Source of the DNA: Arabidopsis thaliana
Taxonomy: Eukaryota; Streptophyta; Magnoliopsida; Brassicales; Brassicaceae
Reading direction: 5' to 3'
Length of the DNA: 64,000 nucleotides
NCBI RefSeq assembly: GCF_000001735.4
Contig: NC_003076.8
Coordinates: 18,851,835 to 18,915,834, forward strand
The notes beneath the pieces are model-generated. The model was given only the letters and a program-made list of their open reading frames with translations, did not search any database and was not told the origin of the DNA. This document shows, one piece after another, positions 36,227 to 50,502 of the stretch (within the stretch, counting starts at the first letter, position 1; each line of letters begins with the position of its first letter). The position numbers and the translations under genes are program-made.

Positions 36227-38327
36227 ATGGATTCGATACCACGGAAGCGACCCAAATCGGAAACCAGAACGGGCAGAACCCCTAAATCTTCTTCTTCTTC
36301 TTCTCCGATCAGATCAATGCTCGAGCCACCACAAAGCTTATTTCCTTCCAAGGGAGAGTTCTTCACACTATTGAAGGTTTTGCTTGTCGCTTGTGCTGTA
36401 GCTTTTACCTGCAATTTCCTCTCTAAGTCTCTGAGCTCAAACCCTTCTAAATCTTTCTGCGATAGTAACTTTAATCCCATCGATTCAGACTTGGGTAAGC
36501 TCGAAACTCATACTCAATTCCTTTATATCATAGTTGAATTATGTAATTCCTTGGATTAATCAATTTCATTGTTTCAGATATTTGTGAACCTTGTCCAATT
36601 AATGGAGAATGTTACCAAGGGAAGTTGCAATGTAATCTTGGATACAAAAATCAAAGGAATTTATGTGTAGAAGATGGAGAAATCAATGAATCAACTAAGA
36701 AATTGGTATTGAATTATGCGAAAAATCGGAACTTTTAGATTTTTTTGTCTTGTTGATAATTTGGTTTAAATTTTGGCCACTGTTGTTGATTCAGGTTGGG
36801 TATTTTGAGAGAAAAGTTTGTGAATCATATGCTCATAATGAATGTTATGGTACGGGAACCATTTGGGTATGTTTCTGATATCTTTAACTATTGTGTTTTG
36901 GTTTACTTGTGTGTTCATACTGTGGTAATAGTGAGCATTGTGCTGAGCTATTTTCATCGATGTTTTAGGTTCCAGAAAATGATGTTTGGACAGAACTACG
37001 TAGTAACAGTTTCTTGAGTAACTTAGACGAGTCTGCTTACAATTTTTTGAAAGGAAAGGCTGTTGAAGGTGTCACCGAGCTACTAGAGAAAAGGACTAAT
37101 TCTAATGGGTTAGTATTTTCATCACTGGTTAATTAGTCTATTGGTTACTAACTATTGATTAAAGATTCGTACGTTATTTTTTATTTATTTGAAGGATTGA
37201 CGAGTTGAAGTGCCCTGAATCCGTAGCCAAAAGTTACAAACCTTTGACCTGTCGCTTGCATCAATGGATCTTGCGGCATATCTTAATCATCTCGTCGTCC
37301 TGTGCAATGGTATTGTAATCTTAGAAAAAAGCCAGTCTTTTGAGTGGCTTAGTTTACTTGATCAACATCTTCAAGCTTGTTTACAGTGTTGAGATGTACA
37401 GCTAGTGGGCAGCGCAATGTTGCGTAGGAGAATTCAACGTAAGCAATGTTTTTCAAGAAGAGTGGAAGAGTTATACGACCAGGTACCTCTTTATCCGCAC
37501 AGCATCTCGATTAGTCAACTATCCTTGTCATTTTTGTAAAAATATATAACGGGGTTTTATTTTGAATTGATTCATAAGGTCTGTGACTTCCTGGAAGAGA
37601 ATGCAGTGGCATCAAATTCTGCAGAAACTAGTAACTGCGAGCCTTGGGTTATTGCATCTTGGTTACGTGATTATCTACTCTTGCCTAGGGAAAGAAGAGA
37701 CCCTCTGTTATGGACTAAGGTATGCTGTTTTTGGTCTCTGTCTCTGATGCTTAATCTGGCTTTCTCTAACAATTTGTTACAGGTGTCATGTTTTTATAAC
37801 CAATTCTCAATTTTGTTGCCTGACATGGTTCATGGTTCTTTATATTCTTGGTTAATTTACAGGTTGAGGAGTTAATAAAAGAGGATTCACGTATAGACCG
37901 ATATGAAAAACTCCTCAAAGGTGAAAAAAAAGTTGTATGGGAATGGCAAGGTATGAACCTGGAATAGTTCTTTATCCTCTTTCACTCTTCGATTTCTATA
38001 TTTACATCCATTGAATGTTATTTCCTCATTCAGTGGAAGGTTCACTTAGTTTATCCAAGTTGAAGAAACAGAGAGAGACGCAGAAGAAAGTCAGAAAAAG
38101 TATCGACTCAAGCACAAGCTTGCAAGAGTATTACAACAGACGAATTGCCGGTTAGAAGCTGAAAACCTTTTGTTAATTGAGTATTTCTATTGAGTCAAAT
38201 AGACATTCTTTTAAGATTGATCTTTATCTGGTTTTGTTGCAGAGACAAGTTCTTAGTACATGTACAGAAGAACATTATAGAAGCTTGCTATGATTCTTCA
38301 CGTAATGTCAGAAGATCCAAGGAATGA
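36227..38327 (+). CDS. Man1/Src1 C-terminal domain protein, probable inner nuclear membrane protein
   Basis: Ten exons: 36227-36494, 36578-36705, 36795-36866, 36969-37108, 37195-37309, 37402-37482, 37579-37719, 37863-37950, 38034-38150, 38245-38327; 410 aa. A basic N-terminus (PRKRPKSETRTGR) is followed by a membrane segment about 47-66, then a Cys-rich lumenal stretch (CEPCPINGECYQGKLQCNLGY). A second membrane segment lies about 224-248 (LHQWILRHILIISSSCAM). The C-terminal part has the family-typical ending with WLRDYLLLPRERRD and a late VVWEWQVEG. This is the two-pass layout of Heh/Lem2/Man1 proteins, which link chromatin to the nuclear envelope and help ESCRT sealing in yeast and animals. 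No N-terminal LEM/HeH domain is visible. Two acceptors were chosen over nearer AGs (37401, 38244) because the nearer ones put a stop in frame. Position fits AT5G46560. Confidence 0.85.
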
Positions 38328-39840
38328 AGCATTGTCGATTTTTCCATGTTTTTTTTTTATGTTGATGATGATGCTTGAATTTGTAATATATGAAGATTTT
38401 GTCCATGTCCTGACCAAGTTATGGAGGAAAAAGGGTGTTTGAGGAGATCAAGTTCTGACATTAGGAATTGAATCCTTTCATGGAGAATGATTGAATGTTG
38501 CATACCACATCATGAAGATGTAGGGGTATGCATCAATGGAATTTTGTACTAGCTATCAATAGTTGTATAGAGACTTAAATAATAGTTTGCTTTGACGTTA
38601 AAGTCATATAAACTTTGTTTGGAGTGATAAAAGACAATGTAAATTAGGTTTAGTTCATTATGATGACGCTACATTGATGAAATAACTAATAAGTCAAAGA
38701 ATTGAGTTGTGGATTCTAGACGATCTCCAAATGTATTGCCTTCATGGAGAAGCAATAACATGCTTCGAAATTGGTCGCACACTGTCTGTTTCAGGACTTT
38801 CGTCGAATAGTTTCATGTAATTCCCACAACTCCAAAATCTTGAATCTTTAGAGAAACCCTAAACACGATCTTATGGGGATTGAATCTATTCTCCACGAAA
38901 CAGAGATTTGGAAGCCGAAGACGAATAGATTCAATATAGACTGTCACAAAACCAACAAGAACGAACATTTGGACTCTCGTGGAACCAAATAAACAAAGAT
39001 GGAGATTCAAATTTCAGGAATAAACGAAAAACCAACATTCTTGAATTGATGCAATTTACCCTTGAATCGTTTCTGAGTTGTTGGTTTATTTAGCGAACCA
39101 GTTTAAACCGGAACCCGTTCGATTTATTTTTAGTGTTTAAATATAATTGACTTATAGGTTATGTCACCAATTCGATAAGCTCCCAAGTGGTTGTGTCATC
39201 TAACTAGTTTAACATGCCACCTTGGTTCGAATGGGTGTACCTTCGTCAGCAGTGATACTGGGACGTTGCTTATATAAAAAGCTATAATGGTAGGGTCGTT
39301 GTTTAGCGTTCTACCATCTAGCTTGAGGTAATCTAAATTACCTTATTTTTTTGCTTTTAATTCATTTAAAAATCCTAATCTCATGAGATCTATGTTAACA
39401 ATTGGATCGGGGCTTAGCATACAATTGATATAAACTTGAACACATCTATACGGGAAACAGTTTTTACATGATTTTGGTAGTAGTCTATTTCAAGAGATCA
39501 TCTAAAAAAGAATCTTCAACCACAAGTTACATAGAGAGATCATTTTAAACAACGTCAATTTATATGAATCCTCACGCATTAAGTGACACCTGCACGTCAG
39601 TCACACGAACATGTCCAACTCTGTTCATTAGGTCTTTCATCATGTGACACTCTTGCATATCTGAAAACTTTTATTAGTGAATACGATTTAGATCGGTAAT
39701 TTCTTTTGAACAAGATGAAGGATTTTTGGGTCTTTGAATTGAACGAACATTGGACTCTTGTGGAGCGTAAGATAGGGCATCATGTATTTTTTGTTCTCCA
39801 AAATAATATTTTGTTTAATAGAAATCATCTATATATTAAA
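38328..39840. other. Intergenic region, nothing firm
   Basis: Holds the 3' end of the preceding gene. An open frame on the minus strand at 38813-39010 has no family features I recognise and is probably chance. A partial copy of the downstream 91-bp repeat lies at about 39468-39510. Confidence 0.4.
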
Positions 39841-40022
39841 ACACTAAACCAAAGAGATATAATCTCTCGTAAGATTATATGATTTTGGTAGTAATCTCTC
39901 TTTCAAGAGATCATAAAAAAATATCTTGTAAACACTAAACCAAAGAGATATAATCTCTAGTAAGTTAATATGATTTTGGTAGTAATCTCTCTTTCAAGAG
40001 ATCATAAAAAAAGATCTTTTAC
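39841..40022. repeat. 91-bp direct tandem repeat, two copies
   Basis: ACACTAAACCAAAGAGATAT begins at 39841 and again at 39932; both copies contain GATTTTGGTAGTAATCTCTC and TTTCAAGAGATCATAAAAAA. Inside each unit AGAGATATAATCTCT is itself palindromic. A third, partial copy is at 39468-39510. Non-coding. Confidence 0.85.
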
Positions 40023-40437
40023 AAGATACATTCCGCATCGAACAACATTTTCTATACGTGGTTTCACGCACAAAGGTCGCTCACTAGCTGGAGTAATGTG
40101 GTTTGGCAAAATTATGTCAGTGAGCAACTTCACCAGGAGACCATATAACTGCATTACCATTTCCTCAAAGCCCCTATCCCAAAAATAGCTGTAAATTAAC
40201 ACGGTGGAGTAAATATGTTGGGACAAATATTGCATGAAACCAAAAAAATTCATAATTTACCATAAAAATTCTTTTAAAAAAAATCTGAGACCTTAATTTT
40301 TTCGACAATCCAAACACAACAGAGACAGAAGTAATGTTTTAGTATGGGCATTTTTGTTGTTAGCAACGCTTTGTCATGTAAACTTTTGCTACAATGATCT
40401 TCATGGATGTGTGAAACAGAGGCTGATTTGGTAAACC

Positions 40438-41010
40438 TTTTTCAGGTATCCCACGCCTCTTCAATGAGCCAAATTTATGTTTTCACACAATGGTGAGTCT
40501 TAGTTTTCCATTCCTAATGAGTATAACTCTCTTATGTTCATTGATCTGATACTTTTTCTATTATGATGTATTGATGTTCAAAGATAATCCCACAATGTCT
40601 TCATTACCAAAGCTGATATTTCTTTGGACGTGAGAAATAAAAGATCGCCGACATTTCTACTGAACACGCTTCTTGCAGATCTTATTCAGTACCGGTAAAT
40701 TCTGTTGTGTAGTTCTCTAGAGAATAGTAATTTTCTTGACCATGCATCTAATGAGAATAAGGAGTTTAGGTTAATACTAATATCATTGTGTATATACTTG
40801 TCTCTTCTATTGGGGAAGCAGGTGAGACCTTACATTTTAGATCTTGGCAGCACCAACAAGGCCTACATTAGTGAGAGTGTTGAATTGCATCTCTTCTTAA
40901 TTGTTTTGTTTTCGTGGTTTAGATAAAACGTACGTTAGTAGTGACCTTTGTTTTTCTTTTTTCAGAAAATACATATTGAACCACAACGCTACTATGAACT
41001 TTTTGAGAAA
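40438..41010 (+). pseudogene. Unprocessed fossil of a DAWDLE/SNIP1-type FHA domain
   Basis: Pieces in order: LFNEP at 40457-40471 just after a TTTTCAG acceptor; FFGREK then a stop, followed by KIADISTEHASC at 40620-40676; IQYR at 40684-40695; GKQVRPYILDLGSTNKAYISES at 40813-40878; IEPQRYYELFEK at 40975-41010 after another TTTTTTCAG acceptor. These match, in sequence and order, the FHA phosphothreonine-binding domain of DAWDLE (a plant miRNA-biogenesis factor) as I remember it. Introns survive, so it arose by DNA duplication rather than retroposition. Stops and a frame change show it is dead. No RS-rich N-terminal part is visible upstream. Confidence 0.75.
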
Positions 41011-42852
41011 CAGGATTATAATTAAGATAAAAGAATTAAAAAAGTGTGAAGGAATTAAAATTTTAATTTCAATGAAAATAAGGGGCCAAGTTGAAATATA
41101 TAGAATATACAAAAAAGAAATTGTACAACTATTTTCCTTTTGTATGAAAATAAATTAGTTTTTTCTTTTAGCAAAAAATTAGTTCATGTATTTGCATTGC
41201 ATCAACTAAAATAGTTATATTAAAAAAAGGATTTTTGTGTAGCTGTGATATTTGGAATAGAAAATCCAGAATAATAATATCGAAAATTGTTTGCTTTATC
41301 CCCCTTTCTTTTGTAGAAATTCTCATATGATTAGTGGATGATTCGGTCCAAGTACTATCATTTAAGGATCTGTGTAGTATTAAAATCTCGAAATCTCTAT
41401 TCGTTATTAACTTTGTCGGTGAAGGGGTTGATATATAATAAACCGAAGACTTTTTGTGTGAAAAGAATCATGTAATAACGGTACTTATTCATTTTGTACT
41501 TATACTAAAATAAATACCGATTATGTTGGTGGTAGACTTCTAAATTTTAATTAGCTTTTTAAAAAGACCCTTAATTTTTAATAAAATTGATGGAAAGAGG
41601 AATAGTTACTTTCTATCTTCGGTAAAATTCAGGACCCAAGAAGGTCGAGGCACGTGCCCCATGATAGACTTGTCATGTGATGTGACCTATTTTCTTTGTC
41701 CAACAATTTTTTAAAACAAATTGTCATAGGCTAGAAGTCGTCAAAAGTTAATAAGCAAAAAACGCAATATTTCAAAAATAAAAAATTTAACAAGAATGAA
41801 TGACACAAACCTAATCGTCTTGACATTTTATCTCATATATCAATAATGCTCAATCGAGTGTAAATACTTTTTTTACATAGTAAAAGGCGAATAAGAGAGC
41901 AGATCATGTAGCAATTATTTTCACTATTATTGTTATTGTGTTGTTGACTTTGATTTTTAGTTTTTAATAGCAGGGTACAAATTTGTACCTTCAATTATGT
42001 CACCAACGAGTGTTTGAGATAAGATTAGACAATAGTAAACACAAAATTGATGTAAGCTATTTAACATGTTTATTGAACTGTAAATAATTATATCTGTTTT
42101 AATATATTTTTTAACTATTTTTTTTCTTAATTGATATTTTATTGTATTAACACTCCTTCTTATTAACTTTGCAAAATAAACTGTCATCTTGTAAATTATT
42201 ACCAAATCTTAACACTATTATTATTGACTTTAGAATCTAAGATATACCTAAATAATTTCTTAAGGCCAAAAAAAAAATTATCATCTTTTTATTTAAGTTA
42301 ATCTAAGATATAAACATTAAGAGAAAGTTGCAAAATTAAAGAAAAAATATCTATCTTTACCTGGATACAAAACTTATACTTTTGGATAATTCATATGAAA
42401 GTCTCTCTTCTAATGTAGTAAAAACTTCTACATTTCACAGCTAAAAACTGAAACCCAAATTTAAAATTTCGTGTATAGTACCGAGGAAAAAAAGTATTTG
42501 CAAGCAAAATCTAGAGCAGAAAAATTTAAAGATCTTTTGCTTCACATGACTCTATTGTTTTTTTCTTACCTCTATTTTTTCAAGTCTGCAGCTTTTTGAA
42601 GCTATATTTTTCAGATCTTTCACTCTCTCTCTAGCTACTTCTTTTTGTCTTTAAGTTTTCAAATTTTATTAAATTTTTATATTCTACTGCCTCCTCAGCT
42701 TCTCTCACAAAGCACAAATCCAAGCCCCAAATCAAATCCCACCATTGTTTTATTACCTCAATCCAAGAACACTAGACACAACAAAAATCTCTGTTTCTTA
42801 TCCAAATTTCTGATCTTTGTGGAGAACAATATTTTGATTGGATGTGAGACAA
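41011..42852. other. AT-rich region upstream of BSK2
   Basis: No gene seen. The last 250 bp before 42853 are CT-rich (CACTCTCTCTCTAGC and similar), typical of plant 5' leaders. Confidence 0.4.
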
Positions 42853-45364
<2,512 letters not shown>

Positions 45365-45675
45365 GCTATTAGAGGAAGTCCCAAATATTTATGGGTCTTT
45401 TCAGACTGTAACTGAAAGGTGTGTATGCATGTAAGAGAGAGATGGAATGTGTTGTTTACTTTTGTGAAATGAGAGCTTCTTTTTTTGCATGAATCTTTAT
45501 GAAAAGTCAAATCTTTTGGGGAAAGAGAGAATAAGACTGCAAATAACTAATTTGATTCCTTCTTCCTTATGGTAATACAAAAAGATGGAAAATTCAATAT
45601 GCTATTACAATTATAAACAACTTTACTGGGAAAAATAATGTTGCTTTTTAGTTTAGGATAACAGATGATGATACT
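45365..45675. other. Convergent 3' region of BSK2 and SOT1
   Basis: Holds both 3' UTRs. Nothing else seen. Confidence 0.5.
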
Positions 45676-47811
45676 TCATGCTTGAGAAGTAACTAAAGGT
45701 GGAAACTTTGATTCCAACCATGACACCAAATCCTCCTTTGTAGCCACAAAGATACCTGGCCTATCGCTCTGTCTAAATGGTGCAGAGAGTTGTTGCAAAT
45801 GCAAGGCGAAAGAGTTTGCTAATCCCTGTGAGAATCTGTGAGTTCCTGTCCCAGTTTGCGCCAAAAACAGCTCAGGAAGTTCCTCTTGGCGTTTAATGAT
45901 GTTGGCAAGTGTTCTCATCCACTCTTCGAGAGCGGTCTCAGCTGCACCAACTGATAATGACCTCACATCTAGGCTCCATTCTTTTATGGTCTTGTTGTGT
46001 AGTCCCGGGTATAGACCAAAAAGTGTTCCTAAGTAGAGAAGCTCATGAGCTCTCTCATGCCGGTTGTTGCCTCTGCATATATCTATCAAACAGTTGCAGA
46101 AGGGCCTTCTTGCCTCTACTTGGGTTGCATTGATCACTAACTTGAACTCTTCTTTTACAGTCTCATATTCGGTTTTCTCATCTACAATCAGATTCACAAA
46201 TGTCACCAACTTCTTATTAGCTCGCTCCAAACAAGCCATAACCTTTTCAGCATCTTCACTACTCTCACACAAGGCCATAACTGAAAGCAGACACCCACAG
46301 AGCCTATCGTCAGGCTTAACTCCCCTTTTAATCGAGAGATCAAACACATAAACCACATCATCAATCCTTTTAGCTTTCCCTAAGCATTGTACTAAACAAG
46401 TGCATCCCATTACATTAACCTGAACCCCAGCTTTCAACATCTCTTCAAACAACTCCATCGCCTTTTCGGCTTTTCCACCACTCCCATATATATTCAGCAT
46501 TGCTGTGTAACTAAAATTATCAGGTCTACATTGCACAGACTCCTTCATATCATTAAACAGCCTCTCTGCTTCTTCCTCCAATCCAATATCAGCACACATA
46601 TTCAACAACGTATTGTACAAAATGAAATCCATCGGCCACTTCTTTGCCTTCATTTCCTCCCACAACTGAAGAGCATCTCTCGCCCACCTCGCTTTTCCAT
46701 AAATCTTTACAAGAGCTGTCAAAGTTTTCTCATTTGGAGTTAAACCTGCCTCAAGCATCTCATTAAACAAACTCCTCGCCAAACCCGGTTTCCCTGCTCT
46801 CCCCATAGCTTCCAACAAAGTATTATACACAACAACATTAGGCTTCACATCCATAGATTTCATCTCTTGCAAAACATACCTAATCCCATCATAATCTCCA
46901 GCTTCACCAAACATTTTCCCCAACACAGAGAACGCTATAGCATCAGGTTTCCAACCCGTAGCCACCGCTCTTTCGTACAAACTAAGAACCTCCTCAACTT
47001 TTCCTGACTTGGAATAAACATCAAGAATTGCTGAGTAAGTGACCTCATCAGGCATCAGACCTGTTTTATACATTCTCTCAAACCACTCAATAGCTTTGTT
47101 GTAAAGATTGCACCTTTTAGCACAAGTGATGATTGTCGAATAAGTAATGTTATCAAGCTCAACACCATCCTTCACCATTTCAAGTGCCATCTCCTCAATA
47201 AGCTGAAATTGCCTCCCAAATCTCAGAGACTTCATTGTAACATTGTAAAATATAGTTTCCATAGGAAACAGACTCTTGGATTTAACCCAATTAAAGAAAG
47301 TATGAGTCTTTTGCCATTCTCTTAAGCTGTTTAGCACAAGCAATGCGTTATCTCTATTGGGTGGATGAGGAATCTCATCGAGAAGAGATAAAAACTCAGA
47401 CTTTTCAGTGAAAATAGAACTATTGAGCTTCAGAGCAAAAGCCCTAAGATCCTTGATTTGAGGATTGTAAGAGTAAGCAGAACGCTTTTGTCTCTGAAGT
47501 GAAAGAACTGACCTTTTGGGTCTTGTTGGATTGACCCAGACAGATTTCGGTTTAGACAAGATTTGAGTTTGCTCTTGTCTGAGTGTTGTTGCAGAGAGAG
47601 GCTTGAGTTGCTCAGAGAGAGATGGGGTTTTTGTGGTGATTGGTTCTTCTTCTAGGGTTTTAGGTTGTTTCAAGGAACTGCAAGAAATGTTAAGCTTTCT
47701 GGAACGAGATTGTCTGAAAAGAGAAGGCTTTAAGAATAGACTGTGTTTCTTTGTGTCTGAATTTTGGGGATTGAAGCAGACATCAATGGCTGTGGTAAGA
47801 ACAGTCGCCAT
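45676..47811 (-). CDS. SOT1: Chloroplast PPR-SMR protein SOT1
   Basis: One uninterrupted exon of 711 aa. The N-terminal ~50 residues are rich in Ser, Thr, Lys and Arg (FLKPSLFRQSRSRKLNISCS), a plastid transit peptide. A tract of P-type pentatricopeptide repeats runs from about 185 to 540, with repeated landmarks such as VTYSAILDVYSKSGKVEE, VVYNTLLEAMGRAGKPG and FSYTAMLNIYGSGGKAE. The C-terminal SMR domain (about 614-700) has LDVRSLSVGAAETALEEW and TGTGTHRFSQG. PPR repeats read RNA bases one by one, and the SMR domain can nick nucleic acid. SOT1 is known to be needed for plastid 23S-4.5S rRNA processing. Identification rests on the PPR-SMR layout and position (AT5G46580). Confidence 0.92.
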   Translation of the reverse strand: MATVLTTAIDVCFNPQNSDTKKHSLFLKPSLFRQSRSRKLNISCSSLKQPKTLEEEPITTKTPSLSEQLKPLSATTLRQEQTQILSKPKSVWVNPTRPKRSVLSLQRQKRSAYSYNPQIKDLRAFALKLNSSIFTEKSEFLSLLDEIPHPPNRDNALLVLNSLREWQKTHTFFNWVKSKSLFPMETIFYNVTMKSLRFGRQFQLIEEMALEMVKDGVELDNITYSTIITCAKRCNLYNKAIEWFERMYKTGLMPDEVTYSAILDVYSKSGKVEEVLSLYERAVATGWKPDAIAFSVLGKMFGEAGDYDGIRYVLQEMKSMDVKPNVVVYNTLLEAMGRAGKPGLARSLFNEMLEAGLTPNEKTLTALVKIYGKARWARDALQLWEEMKAKKWPMDFILYNTLLNMCADIGLEEEAERLFNDMKESVQCRPDNFSYTAMLNIYGSGGKAEKAMELFEEMLKAGVQVNVMGCTCLVQCLGKAKRIDDVVYVFDLSIKRGVKPDDRLCGCLLSVMALCESSEDAEKVMACLERANKKLVTFVNLIVDEKTEYETVKEEFKLVINATQVEARRPFCNCLIDICRGNNRHERAHELLYLGTLFGLYPGLHNKTIKEWSLDVRSLSVGAAETALEEWMRTLANIIKRQEELPELFLAQTGTGTHRFSQGLANSFALHLQQLSAPFRQSDRPGIFVATKEDLVSWLESKFPPLVTSQA

Positions 47812-49749
47812 TAGAAACGCAGAGTGAGAGGTTTTAGCGTGAAGATGGTTTATCAGAACATCTTATCTTGATTTTGAAATGACGCTCAAAACTAAAAAGT
47901 AATATTAGGTTATGGGCTTCATGGGGCCTATAAAGATTGGCCCATATATACCTGCGGATGGCACATCATAAAGTTTGTGTAGTGTAGACGTGTAGTTCTT
48001 TGGTCACGATGAAATTAATTCAATCTATTTTAGTTTTCCTCAACTTTAGTTAAACTTTGTTTGATTACAAAATCAAATCATCTCCGCATCTATATATACA
48101 AAATCAATACATTTTCCGCATGTGTTTCCGACTTGTACTCTTGTAGTTTTGAAAGAGACACAAATGACTCGATCGAGTCGTAAACTGTTATAATATATAG
48201 TAACGTAGAATATATATCAAATGAACAATTATTAGTAGCATTTTTTGTAAACTTTTTATGATTCCAGTTAGCTCTGCTAAATTAATAGACATGTGTATAT
48301 AGGATGCATATATATATATAAGTATTTGTTTCTCAAATGATAATATAAAAGTTATTCCAAACATAATTCAGATTTCTGTTAAATTCTGTTTGACTCAAAA
48401 AAATTCATACAAATATTGTTCTATTTTTTACTTTTCGTGTATTGTCTTCTTTGAGATGTTCACACTTTATGATAATGACACCCAATTATATACACATAAT
48501 TGACATTGTGAACAACTACAAAACAAATCCTGCCAACGTACTAGTCAAATAAAGAAAATCGTAACTAATGTTTGGTCAAATCACTAATAGATTTTTCAAA
48601 TGATATGTTTTGTTTTTGTCATTACAGTTTCATATAAGATAGACACTATCAAACAAATCCTCTAAATTCACATTAAAAAGTGTACATCCACTCATATAGG
48701 AACGTTCAAGTCTACATAAAATAAATATGGATATAAGCCTGATTTATAACAAAACTACACTATTTTTTTTTTTATAGTTTTGGCATCCTTGTATGATACA
48801 TCAAAATAATCTTCCGTTTCTCAAAACGTTGATAGTTGGTTATAAAACTTGAAGAGACCAAAAAAAATAAAAAGATGAAACAAAAAAATAAAGAAGCAAA
48901 TAAAGTAAAGAAAGAAAAGAAGGGAGCCGAAAGCAAAAGGAAGAAAAAGGTGAGGAGACAAAGTGTGATTAAGTGATAAGATGAGTCCTCTCCTTTTCCA
49001 ACGTTCATGGCTTCTCTTTGACACCAATTTCACCATCTTCCTTTGTCAAGCTTCCAATTTCTGAATTTAGTTAATTTCAAATTCTCCACAAGTTTAACGT
49101 TCAAAATTATTATATTTCATAAACTAGAACTATGACTAGAAGTCTAGGACTACTTGTTGGATATGTGTCTTTGATCATACGTTTGAAGAGGGTTTGGATC
49201 TCAAATCTCGAACCAAACCACCAAAAACGGTATTAAAGTAAATTATTAAAAAATTAAACAAGTTATAGTGGTTTACTTTCAATGTAAGATTTACGTCTAT
49301 TTTGTGTGTTACAGTAAATTTTACTATAATAATAAAAAAAAATTGGGAAGACTATAAGCATTTTATCTCTCTTTTCGCTTTCTCATTCACATATAATGTA
49401 AAACAACGGCATAAATTTAAATAAGGAACACAAGCCGATCAATGTGCCGTCCGAACATCGCATCACATATTGGGGTCCAAGAGATTAGGTTCCTCAACTT
49501 AACTTGATATTTTATTTTCTACCATCATAATATAATTGCTTTTATTCATTTGTTAATTATCTAACAATGATTAACAACTTTCCATTATCTTTAAACCCAA
49601 ACTAGGTATAATATAACTGTACTTACAAAAAAGCATTTTTTATGAAGAGTATCATCTGAAAATTTATAAAACCATATACATCTTAATTAGTATCTTTTCG
49701 TTATCTATAAATTTTACATGCATATTTAAATCTTAATTACGATACGGTA
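47812..49749. other. Gene-poor region upstream of SOT1
   Basis: Contains the SOT1 promoter (minus strand). Overlapping open frames near 48772-49036 on the minus strand are low-complexity, Phe/Leu-rich artefacts of a purine-rich run. No gene supported. Confidence 0.45.
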
Positions 49750-49918
49750 ACAAATTTAATAATACAAACTGTTATATTACAAATCGCCCCCATGTCGAAC
49801 ATGGCTCCTTGTGGTTCAAGATCATCCATAAGTTTTTCAAGATCATCCATAAGTTCTTCCATCTCCCGAAAGTTTCCTTAGAGACAAATTTAATAATACA
49901 AACAGTTATATTACAAAT
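49750..49918. repeat. 35-bp direct repeats flanking a 99-bp insert
   Basis: ACAAATTTAATAATACAAAC (then TGTTATATTACAAAT) at 49750-49784 recurs at 49884-49918 with one mismatch. The 99 bp between them are much less AT-rich. On the minus strand they read as one open frame of 33 codons containing EELMDDLEKLMDDLEPQGAM, itself with an internal near-repeat of ELMDDLE. It looks like a captured coding scrap inserted with duplication of its target. Confidence 0.7.
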
Positions 49919-50107
49919 TTTTAATCTGTCTATCACATTGTTATCTGACTTTTATTTATCATCAAAATGATGATGTAGTTTATACAAAGAGATCCATATA
50001 TCCGTATATTAAAAACTGAACTCACATTATTGGGATATAGAAAACCCGTATAAAGAACCGAAGATCGACGGTCAAGAGGATAAGACGAAAATATGACAAA
50101 AATATAT

Positions 50108-50502
50108 TGTTAATATTGAAGTTTAGAATATTTAGCATTATTTCTAAATATATTATGTATATTTATATTTATCTTAGATTATGAAACTTAGATCAATCTC
50201 ATCTCTATATAAAAGAATGCATCTTGTACAATTATTCTTATGAGAATTTATTATAATTAATCCTAGACATATTTGTGTTCTTTACTCTTATCAATTTATC
50301 ATTGCATCAGAACCAGCTTAGAAATTAAGATTGAAAGCTCTGATACTATAATAAAGTTACATAAATTTCTAACCCAAAACCAATTGGCAATAAGTACAGC
50401 GACTTATGTCTCTTATATATTACTCAATGTCTCATTACATGCTTCCTAAACATTATAGATCTTAATCTTATGACCTAATAATCCCTACCTTAATCTCTAA
50501 CA
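50108..50502. mobile_element. Two LTR ends facing each other (TRIM/copia-like remnant)
   Basis: From 50108 (TGTTAATATTGAAG) a roughly 195-bp LTR-like stretch leads to TGCATCAGAACCAGC at 50303-50317, a decayed form of the initiator-tRNA-Met primer site (TGGTATCAGAGCC). At 50337-50348 GCTCTGATACTA is the same primer site on the opposite strand. It is followed by an LTR-like block reading backwards to 50502, whose outer end is TGTTAGAGATTAAGG on the minus strand. The second block resembles small TRIM-type elements of Arabidopsis. Boundaries are approximate. Confidence 0.45.

Noticed and set aside
37387..37401. Earlier acceptor for exon 6 of the Man1/Src1-type gene
   Set aside because: Gives an immediate in-frame TGA; the AG ending at 37401 keeps the frame and the second membrane segment.
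38813..39010. Minus-strand 65-aa open frame near the 3' end of the Man1/Src1-type gene
   Set aside because: No domain, no splice context, composition like the surrounding spacer.
48772..49036. Overlapping Phe-rich minus-strand open frames
   Set aside because: Made by a purine-rich run (AAAGAAAGAAAAGAAGG and similar); likely low-complexity artefact.
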